Below are positions 1 through 6,482 of a stretch of DNA of 64,000 nt, piece after piece. The translations under genes were made by a program, and so were the position numbers. Origin of the DNA: Bacteroides ndongoniae (GTDB lineage Bacteria; Bacteroidota; Bacteroidia; Bacteroidales; Bacteroidaceae); assembly GCF_900108345.1 (NCBI RefSeq), contig NZ_FNVV01000014.1, positions 1,907,664-1,971,663 on the forward strand, read 5' to 3'. The notes below the pieces were generated by a model. It made no database searches and had not been told where the DNA came from. It saw nothing but the letters and a program-made list of their open reading frames with translations. Numbering within the stretch: the first letter of the stretch is position 1; every line of letters begins with the position of its first letter.

Positions 1-229
1 TCTTATGAATTTGAATGTGAATGAAATGTGTTGATTTGTTGAGTGACGAACTTATCTTACTGAAAAACAACAGAATGACACTTCAACATCAACTCAACAA
101 AGACCGATGAAAAAAGAAATAACTATTTCTCTTTTCAACAGTGCTTTTAAAAAGTTGAATGTTTGTTGAGAATATTATTCTCTTATACTCAGCAAGTTAG
201 TATTATCTTTCAACAATTCAACAAAAGAA
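1..229. repeat. Iteron-like cluster of TTCAACAA/CTCAACAA octamers
   Basis: The AT-rich leader left of the primase-like gene has five copies of the octamer YTCAACAA: inverted at 36-43 and 163-170, direct at 93-100, and two abutting copies at 209-216 and 217-224. No gene is visible here. Because the cluster lies directly downstream of the primase/helicase-like gene of a mobile element, it could be a replication origin or transfer origin, but that is inference only. Confidence 0.4.
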
Positions 230-1441
230 TTAGAATTCATCCAGTTGTTTTCTGGTAATGGTGTAATAGCGTCCTACCCGTCTGATTGGTTCAAATCTCC
301 TTTCTTTGTTACAGGCAAACAGATAAGTGGTATAAGTCAATCCGTTCGGAGCTGGAGCCAGTTTCCAGTCCTCGGTCACAATTTTCCTTAACCAATGCTT
401 GTCAATTCTGACTTGGGAAAGATTCAGCAGGATAAGCAAGTCATTAAGACAAAAAGAAAAACTGTCTATTTCCATACACTCCATGATTTCCTTTATCAGC
501 TCTGCAGCTTCCACCTCGTATTTACTTTTGTTGCAGCGTATAATTTTCAATAAGGCTGCTGTTTCCGTCTGTTTCGGTGAAAACCACATACGACTCACAT
601 TTTGAGTGGTCAATGTCCGATGCTGCAAAAAGTAAAGGAATGCCGGAATCTCCTCAATCAGTTTCTGTAAGAAGTGTGTATCGTCATTTTCCAGATGATG
701 AATCTTCCTTACCCAATACCGTGTTTCTCCCGGATCGATAATTACAGGAAGTCTTTCGTTATTTGAACAAAGCACAAACTTGGCAAAGAAGGCAATCTCG
801 TCACGGTCTTTGCCTTTTGCTTCCACTTTATAGGATAAAGTTGTACTCAGATTTTTCAACCGTTCCGAATCCTCCCTGCGGTTCAGCAATACCTCATCCA
901 CTACAATGATGAGTTTCCCTGCCCAATCCGAATTGAACTGACTGCGGAAATCTTCATTCGTATTAAAGGTTACATTATTGCGGAACATAGCTTTCAGGAA
1001 GTTTAGGAACGTACTCTTTCCCGTATTTCGTTCTTCCGATACTAACAACAGAATCGGCAATTTCTGAACAGGCTGCAAATAAAGGAGTTGCAAATAATCC
1101 ATTCCCAATTCGTATTGCTCACCGAAAATATGGTGCAGTAAAGCTTGAATATGAGAGAAATCTCCTTCTTTTGGCTGGTGTCCTATCGGTTCATACAGAT
1201 TCAGAAAATTATCAATCACTTGACGGTAGTTCACATGATCAGGTACAGTACAAAAGCCGTCATACTTTGGGACATTTGCCAGATAATCTTTACCATAATC
1301 CTGACGAAGTGTTTCATTGTTCCAGACAATACGCTTCTTTACGTAACCACCGTTCAAACGAGGTTGGTTCACTATTTTGTAGAGTGTCGTACCAACCCGA
1401 ACAAACGGGCTCTCATTTCTCAATGTTTCATCCGTACTCAT
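230..1441 (-). CDS. Primase/helicase-like P-loop ATPase of a mobile element
   Basis: A 403-residue protein with a central superfamily-3-helicase-like ATPase. A Walker A motif EERNTGKST lies at about 136-144, and the Walker B stretch LIIVVDEVL at about 177-185. A sensor-like CSNN follows at about 226-229. The layout resembles the virulence-associated E / DUF5906 primase-helicases that mobile elements and phages use to replicate their DNA. The separate N-terminal primase domain of longer homologs is missing, so this may be only the helicase part. It ends the visible gene string 1445-5243 on the same strand and begins 3 bp after the small HTH gene, consistent with an operon. The exact replication role is inferred. 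Confidence 0.7.
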   Translation of the reverse strand: MSTDETLRNESPFVRVGTTLYKIVNQPRLNGGYVKKRIVWNNETLRQDYGKDYLANVPKYDGFCTVPDHVNYRQVIDNFLNLYEPIGHQPKEGDFSHIQALLHHIFGEQYELGMDYLQLLYLQPVQKLPILLLVSEERNTGKSTFLNFLKAMFRNNVTFNTNEDFRSQFNSDWAGKLIIVVDEVLLNRREDSERLKNLSTTLSYKVEAKGKDRDEIAFFAKFVLCSNNERLPVIIDPGETRYWVRKIHHLENDDTHFLQKLIEEIPAFLYFLQHRTLTTQNVSRMWFSPKQTETAALLKIIRCNKSKYEVEAAELIKEIMECMEIDSFSFCLNDLLILLNLSQVRIDKHWLRKIVTEDWKLAPAPNGLTYTTYLFACNKERRFEPIRRVGRYYTITRKQLDEF

Positions 1442-1444
1442 ACC

Positions 1445-1801
1445 TTAGCGTTTACGTTTAAAACATTTCTGAATATTGGTCGCTGAATCACAACCTTCAC
1501 TGCTGTTAGAAACCAATTGCTTGTGTGCCCATTCAATAAGAGCCTTCCGAGAAAAAACAAGTTTGTTTCCATACTTCATAAAGGGTATCTGTTCCTGCGA
1601 AGTCATTTTGTATAATTTCGCTTTTGAAGTCGGAAAGCCGTTATCCTCCAGCACTTTCAAGGCATTGGGCATACTTAACGTATCAGGTAAATCGGAACTG
1701 GATATTGCTTGTTGATTTCCTGAAAAGAATTTTGAAACCGCATTGAATACAGCTTCTTGAATCTGCTCCTCTGTTGCGACAATGATATTTGCCATAATCA
1801 A
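1445..1801 (-). CDS. Small helix-turn-helix (excisionase-like / DUF3853-like) protein
   Basis: A 118-residue protein. Its C-terminal half (about 45-95) has the pattern of an excisionase/MerR-type HTH used to read a DNA site: SKAKLYKMTSQEQIPFMKYG, then KLVFSRKALIEWAHK. This is the usual first-helix / bent-turn / wing / KxxLxxW layout. The C terminus is basic (KCFKRKR). Such proteins sit beside primase genes in Bacteroides mobilizable elements and often act as excisionase or regulator. Translation could start at 1801 or at the second Met, 1795. The 238 bp upstream has scattered TTGGCA/TTTGGCA-like words and no gene. Confidence 0.65.
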   Translation of the reverse strand: MIMANIIVATEEQIQEAVFNAVSKFFSGNQQAISSSDLPDTLSMPNALKVLEDNGFPTSKAKLYKMTSQEQIPFMKYGNKLVFSRKALIEWAHKQLVSNSSEGCDSATNIQKCFKRKR

Positions 1802-2039
1802 ACATTTTAGGGGTTAAACAATAAGCTGTCGTCACAGCTATCTCAACGTTGATATGGCAAAGGAAATATAAAAATAAGAGCTTATAAAACAGGATAATAT
1901 CTATATCAGCTATGCCAACAGCGGACATTTGATGTCATTTGAAGACATTTGCCAGACAGCATTTCAAGGCTTGGCAACAAATGGCTCGAATTGGCACTAA
2001 TTGGCACAGTTAATATAGATGATAAAAGAAAATGTGATT

Positions 2040-2447
2040 TTATTGTTTTTGTTTGCGAAGCTGGTCAATTACCTCGTCTATATCGAAGAATTCCAGATTG
2101 GTGAATGATTTCTTGCTGGGCTTTATCAGACCGTCCTTTATCCATTTATTGACGGATGCTTGGGTTGTCTTCATCCATTTGGCTAAATGAACATTTGTAA
2201 TCAGGTAACATCCGTTTAATTGCGTAACAGTATGTTTATTTGCTGAAAAGCCACGCTGTAAACGGTCTATCAACATATCAATATCTTTTTTAATGATTTT
2301 AGGTGCTGGTCTGTTTTCTTTGATGGTCAGTTCAATAGAATTCATGTCGAAGTTTGCCAACTGTGGTAGTTTGGATAACTCTTCGATGATATGACCAGCA
2401 CATCGCAAATCTTGAATATGGAATGTTAATTGCTTCCGTCTTGGCAT
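2040..2447 (-). CDS. Small HTH protein of the mobile element
   Basis: A 135-residue protein of unknown function. The C-terminal half (about 75-130) carries a MerR/excisionase-like DNA-binding segment: LAKWMKTTQASVNKWIKDGLI, then a wing and FFDIDEVIDQLRKQ. The first ~65 residues match nothing I recognise. Its start overlaps the end of the AlbA_2 regulator gene by 22 bp, so the two are probably co-transcribed and translationally coupled. It may control excision or copy-number genes of the element; this is inferred from position. Confidence 0.6.
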   Translation of the reverse strand: MPRRKQLTFHIQDLRCAGHIIEELSKLPQLANFDMNSIELTIKENRPAPKIIKKDIDMLIDRLQRGFSANKHTVTQLNGCYLITNVHLAKWMKTTQASVNKWIKDGLIKPSKKSFTNLEFFDIDEVIDQLRKQKQ

Positions 2448-3982
2448 AGTAATAATGATTTTCCTTTTTCTGTGGTATAATATTTCTGCAAACGGCTGTT
2501 AGGCTTATCAGGAACAGTCATTGCCAACAATCCTTCAGCAATCAAAGGATTTATATATTTCCTCTTAAACTTTGTTCTATCACTAAAATTGAATAAAGCA
2601 ATAATCTGAGTTAAAGAATTTTCAAGCAAGCATGCTTCCAATATAGTTTTTATCTCCTTTTGACTTAATGCTAACTTAGTGCCGACTTGCTGCCAACTTA
2701 GTGCCGACTTAGTGCCGACTTGTCGGTGACTTGTCGGTATATTTTCTGCAAACTCAAATTCTTTAGGGTCGCGATAAGTAATGGAAAAGACAAACTCCTC
2801 TCCACTATGAATCTCTATTTCAGAGTTTTCAAAGTATAACGGAGCATATTTCCGAATATTTTTCTGTCCAGATCCAAGCTCCTCAGCCCATTTCATTTCA
2901 CGGAATACCTTTGTTATTAGCGGATTCTTTGTACGGGTACGCCAGTCATTTATATCTATATCCCCTGTTTGGAAAGGTTTTGTCCAATTCTCCGTTATGA
3001 CCCGGTCACGGAATATGAGAAACTTATTGGTATATGAACTGATATATTCACGGTGCAGAAGGGTATTTGAAATTACTTCTCTGAATATCATTACCCGTAA
3101 ATCCAAACGGTCTATACCATTATCTGCCAAACGGAACTTATCAGGCATGTTGCGTTGCACAAAATTCAGCAAACGGATATATGACTGAATCAAATTTACG
3201 CATATCATATCCCGGTCATTGTAACGGATATCAGGGTCAGTCGGAAGCGGATGCAAGAAACGCTCGTAAGATATGCTACGGTAAATGGCATCCGTACGAT
3301 GCCACGGACAACAATTTAGAATAGTCTGTTCCTTACCAAATAAAAGAATGGCAGCCAACTTATATCCTTCTCTGTTTGTTCCCCGTTGTTTACCCCAAAA
3401 CAGACTTTTCAGGAATTCTTCATTTGTCATGCTCAGCCACGGATGATTGGAGTTATGAATGGAAATGTGGCTGCGCATAATCTTGAACGATTCTTCATCC
3501 ATATCTTCCAATGTTACATCGGGAAATACTTCATTCTCGGAAGATTCCTTTTCTTTTCGCATGAACATGTTCTTAACCAGATAAGTATGCTTTGACACAT
3601 CATTGTCTGCATCACCCCAACGGTCAAAAAAACGGTTCTTATATCTATGTACCTGTTCACTCTCCGGCACATTCAGATACAAGATAATCTTACCGTCTAT
3701 CTCTGTTTGCTCTGGCGTGATTGGCATTGGAGGAAGAAACTGTTCAGGATTATTCAGCGTATTGATAATACTTTTGGTCATATCTGTTACGCATTTAGGG
3801 TTAATTCCCAATATTGTACCATCATCATCCACCCCTAAAAAGATATATCCTCCCTCTGCATTCAGAAAAGAACATACCGTTTCATACACGGAAGCCGAAA
3901 CCTTATCCGTGCATTTCTTAAATTCTACTTGCTTATTCTCACCATGCGAAAGCAAGTCCTTTATTTTATCTGTTGATAACAT
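2426..3982 (-). CDS. AlbA_2 (Schlafen-like) / AAA_4-type putative transcriptional regulator
   Basis: A 518-residue protein. The N-terminal domain (about 10-135) is the AlbA_2/Schlafen AAA-like fold: E-x-KKC...ETVCSFLNAEGGYIFLGVDDDG. A middle domain follows (about 290-400) of the HATPase_c_4 type common in these proteins, with the pattern FREVISNTLLHREY...ENWTKPF...GSGQKNIRKY. A C-terminal winged-helix-like end (about 450-505, KFKRKYINPLIAEGLL) comes last. The proteins are usually called putative transcriptional regulators, and some members take part in phage defence; the activity of this one is unknown. The linker before the winged helix is encoded by an 11-bp tandem repeat (2663-2739). It lies 10 bp downstream of the integrase gene. 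Confidence 0.8.
   Translation of the reverse strand: MLSTDKIKDLLSHGENKQVEFKKCTDKVSASVYETVCSFLNAEGGYIFLGVDDDGTILGINPKCVTDMTKSIINTLNNPEQFLPPMPITPEQTEIDGKIILYLNVPESEQVHRYKNRFFDRWGDADNDVSKHTYLVKNMFMRKEKESSENEVFPDVTLEDMDEESFKIMRSHISIHNSNHPWLSMTNEEFLKSLFWGKQRGTNREGYKLAAILLFGKEQTILNCCPWHRTDAIYRSISYERFLHPLPTDPDIRYNDRDMICVNLIQSYIRLLNFVQRNMPDKFRLADNGIDRLDLRVMIFREVISNTLLHREYISSYTNKFLIFRDRVITENWTKPFQTGDIDINDWRTRTKNPLITKVFREMKWAEELGSGQKNIRKYAPLYFENSEIEIHSGEEFVFSITYRDPKEFEFAENIPTSHRQVGTKSALSWQQVGTKLALSQKEIKTILEACLLENSLTQIIALFNFSDRTKFKRKYINPLIAEGLLAMTVPDKPNSRLQKYYTTEKGKSLLLCQDGSN
2663..2739 (-). repeat. 11-bp tandem repeat inside the AlbA_2 gene
   Basis: Seven head-to-tail 11-bp units, read on the plus strand: ACTTAATGCTA, ACTTAGTGCCG, ACTTGCTGCCA, ACTTAGTGCCG, ACTTAGTGCCG, ACTTGTCGGTG, ACTTGTCGGTA. 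On the coding strand they give the duplicated peptide VGTKSALS / VGTKLALS between the ATPase-like and winged-helix parts. Because 11 is not a multiple of 3, gain or loss of one or two units would shift the reading frame and remove the C-terminal domain. Confidence 0.85.
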
Positions 3983-3992
3983 ACAGTTTCTT

Positions 3993-5243
3993 TTATAATA
4001 CTTTTACCGCTTCGTCTATTACACTACTGGCAAAACTATCCAAATAAGTATTGGTCGTTGCCAAATCACTGTGACCTAATATCTGTGAGATAACTTCACG
4101 TGGTACTTGATTGTCCTGTAAAGTCATAGCCATTGTATGACGACTCACATAGCTGGTCAGCTTCATGTCCGTAATCCCCAAAGTCTGCGCTAAGTTAGCC
4201 AAATTCTTGTTATTACGTCCAAAACGGCTACGAATATGATTATATAGTCGTTCCCCCTTGTACCCGGCAATGGAAACAATCGGCAACAAATAATCTTCCA
4301 CTAATATAGTATGAGCAGCAAACCAATCCATCAATTCCTGAATTTCAGGAGTTATCTTAATCTGGATAGGTTTGACTTTCTTGGCTTCTTTTGTTTTATT
4401 CCGCTTATAGACAATATAATTTCCACCATTATAACGGACAATATTCTTCTTAGTCAGCAATGCTGCATCTATAAACGATATGCCATAGCAATAATAGGAA
4501 AAAAGGAACAGACGTCTGGCCAGTTCCTGGGCAGGACTTTCAACTACCGTGTGTTTCAATTTATCCATATCCTCATGTGGCAAATACCGCTTTGCTGTTT
4601 CTTCTTCCAAAGCAGCCACATTGAAACCTCCTTTTCCAAAAGGATAAGTGCTTTCCGACGCTTCTTTATCTTGAATAGCCTTGTTTAAGATTGCACGCAG
4701 AGCTTTGAAATAAAATTTCCGGGTATTTCCCTTACATTCCCGTTTCTGAAGAAACACATCGAAAGCCTTTACATATTTAATGTCAATCTCAGAAAATACT
4801 TTCTTATCAAACTTATTATCAAACAATTCAAGCATATGCAGGGTGCGACTATAACAAACAGAATTACCCACATGTCCCGTTTCTTTCAATGTAGTTATCA
4901 CTGTATTGAAATAATCTTTCACATTTCCTTTCGAAATTTTCCCCACAAAAGCATCTTCAAATTGATTCAAGGTCCAGTCAATACCATCAACCTCAAAATC
5001 ACGAAAGACCGCATTTACACGAGTTTCTATTTCAGACAGCTTCGCATTATACTCCTTGTATTTAGGCACAAGTTTCTTGTCTGTAACAAAACGATCGTTG
5101 GCAGTATTCCACTGCTCAGGAGTTGCAAGCAAACCTGTTTTAATGTACTTTCGCTTTCTGTCTTTAGTAATGCGTAAAGTTACAGCCGTTTTTCCATCCT
5201 TGCCTGCATTATACTCTAACAACATGAATTTATAATGTGCCAT
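3993..5243 (-). CDS. Tyrosine recombinase / site-specific integrase
   Basis: A 416-residue integrase that would join the element to its tRNA target. The layout is Bacteroides-type: an arm-binding N terminus (1-90, SAM-like TLRITKDRKRKYIKTG), a core-binding domain (about 100-200), and a catalytic domain (about 215-416). The catalytic domain shows R368-H369 in SYVSRH, H391 in ILGHSD and the nucleophile Y400 in TTNTYLDSF. The position normally holding the first catalytic Arg reads Y253 in YYCYGISF. Loss of this Arg is known for some Bacteroides recombinases such as IntDOT. The gene lies 180 bp from the attachment site, the usual place for an integrase. Confidence 0.93.
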   Translation of the reverse strand: MAHYKFMLLEYNAGKDGKTAVTLRITKDRKRKYIKTGLLATPEQWNTANDRFVTDKKLVPKYKEYNAKLSEIETRVNAVFRDFEVDGIDWTLNQFEDAFVGKISKGNVKDYFNTVITTLKETGHVGNSVCYSRTLHMLELFDNKFDKKVFSEIDIKYVKAFDVFLQKRECKGNTRKFYFKALRAILNKAIQDKEASESTYPFGKGGFNVAALEEETAKRYLPHEDMDKLKHTVVESPAQELARRLFLFSYYCYGISFIDAALLTKKNIVRYNGGNYIVYKRNKTKEAKKVKPIQIKITPEIQELMDWFAAHTILVEDYLLPIVSIAGYKGERLYNHIRSRFGRNNKNLANLAQTLGITDMKLTSYVSRHTMAMTLQDNQVPREVISQILGHSDLATTNTYLDSFASSVIDEAVKVL

Positions 5244-5423
5244 ACTCCAATACTTTTAGCGTTTCATTGATTTTGCTTTTGTTTGAATGACACAAATATG
5301 ACACATTTTTCCGAAACTACCAACAAAAAGAAGAAAATCAATAGAAAATAAGCATTTGATGCTCAGTAGTATAAGTTCTGAAAATCAAAGAGATAGAAAA
5401 ATATGAAGATTTAAAATCGGCTC

Positions 5424-5465
5424 CTGGGGGGCGTGTGGTCGCTGGTTCGAATCCAGTCACCCCGA
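5424..5465 (+). other. attR: 3' half of a tRNA-Pro(GGG) gene
   Basis: By tRNA numbering this is position 32 to 73. It holds a loop CTGGGGG giving anticodon GGG, the 3' anticodon stem GCGTG, a five-base variable loop TGGTC, a T arm GCTGG-TTCGAAT-CCAGT, the acceptor strand CACCCCG and discriminator A. The five bases before 5424 (GGCTC) do not pair with GCGTG, so the tRNA match starts at the anticodon loop. The 5' half is absent, so this is not a functional tRNA. It is the crossover copy left when an element integrates into a tRNA gene. Confidence 0.85.
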
Positions 5466-5470
5466 CTGGT

Positions 5471-5510
5471 AAAAAAGCATTGATAATCTGATGATTGTCG
5501 ATGCTTTTTT
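5471..5510 (+). terminator. Terminator of the displaced tRNA-Pro
   Basis: AAAAAAGCATTGATAAT and ATTGTCGATGCTTTTTT pair over 17 positions with two G-U wobbles, and the 3' arm ends in T6. It lies 5 bp after the tRNA remnant. It is therefore most likely the native tRNA terminator and marks resumed chromosomal sequence. Confidence 0.85.
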
Positions 5511-5608
5511 GTTTTTAGGCATATTGCTGTAAGCGGCGGTTTAATCGAGGAAAGGGAGATCTGATAAAAAGGTGTTCTTTCTTTATATCTAATAATTAAC
5601 TATTTATA

Positions 5609-5650
5609 TTTGTAAGTACGCAAATAAGTACATATCTTTGCGTACTTACA
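5609..5650 (+). promoter_or_regulatory. Promoter and operator of the yefM/yoeB operon
   Basis: A -33 box TTTG (5609-5612) and a -7 box TATCTTTG (5633-5640) are 20 bp apart, matching the Bacteroides sigma-ABfr consensus. A perfect 14-bp inverted repeat, TGTAAGTACGCAAA (5611-5624) and TTTGCGTACTTACA (5637-5650), overlaps both boxes with a 12-bp spacer. Binding by the antitoxin or the toxin-antitoxin complex would block the promoter; that binding is inferred from how this family autoregulates. Confidence 0.85.
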
Positions 5651-5661
5651 AAGGAGAATTT

Positions 5662-5952
5662 ATGAGGACAGCCAATTTCACAGATTTAAGAGCCAACCTG
5701 AAAAGCTACATTGATGCAGTCATTGATGATTATGATACCGTAGTTATCAATCGCGGGAATGGTAAAGGGGTAGTGATGATTTCTTTGGATGAATATAATT
5801 CGCTAAAAGAAACAGAATACCTTATGTCGTCGCCCGATACAATGGAAGCAATACATAAAGGTGAAGAGGATATTAAAAACGGTAATTCTATATCCCAGAA
5901 TGAAGGTGAAAGCATAGAAGATTTCTTAAAACGGGCAGCATGTACAGAATAA
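5662..5952 (+). CDS. yefM: YefM/Phd-family antitoxin
   Basis: A 96-residue antitoxin. The N-terminal Phd/YefM DNA-binding fold (about 1-55) reads MRTANFTDLRANLKSYIDAV then VVINRGNGKGVVMISLDEYNSL. The acidic C-terminal tail (about 60-96, TMEAIHKGEEDIKNG...FLKRA) is the part that in this family wraps and neutralises the toxin. I chose ATG 5662 over an upstream TTG at 5638 because the purine-rich AAGGAG lies 6 bp before it and homologs begin MRT-x-N. It overlaps the toxin gene by 13 bp. The operon is outside the integrated element, just right of its attachment site. Confidence 0.93.
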   Translation: MRTANFTDLRANLKSYIDAVIDDYDTVVINRGNGKGVVMISLDEYNSLKETEYLMSSPDTMEAIHKGEEDIKNGNSISQNEGESIEDFLKRAACTE

Positions 5953-6215
5953 CATTGTCAGAACAGGCACGGAAAGAATATCTATACTTCACGCAAAGTG
6001 GCAACAAGGTTATCTTGAATAAAATTCAAACCCTATTGGAAGATATAGCCGAACACCCTTATACCGGGATAGGAAAACCAGAACCACTTAAATATGAACT
6101 GGCTGGAAAATGGTCAAGAAGAATCAATGCCGAGCATAGAATTGTTTACTCCGTGCATGATGATATAATAGAGGTTTATATATTCTCCATGAGATATCAT
6201 TACACAAAGAAATAG
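5940..6215 (+). CDS. yoeB: YoeB/Txe-family toxin mRNA interferase
   Basis: A 91-residue RelE-superfamily toxin that in E. coli cuts mRNA on the ribosome. The E. coli YoeB signature GKPEPLK..L.G.WSRRI...HR.VY...RYHY is present. By alignment the catalytic residues would be E48, R67, H87 and Y88, all intact, so it should be active. There is a short extra tail TKK after RYHY. It starts inside the antitoxin gene, which ensures coupled synthesis and control from the 5609-5650 promoter. Confidence 0.95.
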   Translation: MYRITLSEQARKEYLYFTQSGNKVILNKIQTLLEDIAEHPYTGIGKPEPLKYELAGKWSRRINAEHRIVYSVHDDIIEVYIFSMRYHYTKK

Positions 6216-6242
6216 AAACAAGACATATTCCAATTAAAGAAA

Positions 6243-6284
6243 GAGGGTGTCAAAATGTATGTTCATGTACATTTTGACACCCTC
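6243..6284. terminator. Long perfect hairpin after yoeB
   Basis: A 17-bp perfect stem (GAGGGTGTCAAAATGTA, 6243-6259, with its complement 6268-6284) and an 8-base loop. It lies 27 bp after the toxin stop codon, between convergent genes. There is no T-run, so it may act as a bidirectional terminator or an mRNA 3' stabiliser. Confidence 0.6.
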
Positions 6285-6331
6285 AAGATTTTATACTGAG
6301 CCCAAATACTTTCTTAATAGATTTCCGTTTA

Positions 6332-6421
6332 TTCTCTAACTATGAGAAGAGCATTCTCATAACTGTGAGAAGAGTTTTCTCATACCTATGAGAATGGCTT
6401 TCTCACAACTATGAGAAACAG
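6332..6421. repeat. 22/23-bp palindromic array, family 1 (four units)
   Basis: Four tandem units at 6332-6353, 6354-6376, 6377-6399 and 6400-6421. Each is an imperfect palindrome TTCTCATA-n2-TATGAGAA followed by about five variable bases. It lies between the converging ends of yoeB and the outer-membrane barrel gene. The variable bases differ while both arms are kept, which suggests the palindrome matters. Confidence 0.8.
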
Positions 6422-6482
6422 AGAAGACAAAAGGGAAAATATTGCTAACATAGCTGCCAAGGAAAAATCACTCTTTAACTTC

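Larger units (their letters stand above)
1..5465. mobile_element. Right part of an integrated mobile element ending at a tRNA-Pro attachment site
   Basis: The stretch carries a set of genes typical of small Bacteroides integrative or mobilizable elements, all on the minus strand: integrase, AlbA_2 regulator, two small HTH proteins and a primase/helicase-like ATPase. It stops at a 42-bp copy of the 3' half of a tRNA-Pro gene next to the integrase. The original terminator of that tRNA still follows the copy, so the chromosome resumes at about 5466. The left end, mobilization genes and intact tRNA are not in the window. That this is one element is inferred from gene content and the attachment site. 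Confidence 0.8.

Noticed and set aside
5424..5465. A functional tRNA-Pro gene
   Set aside because: The 5' half is missing and the bases before the anticodon loop do not pair with the 3' stem.
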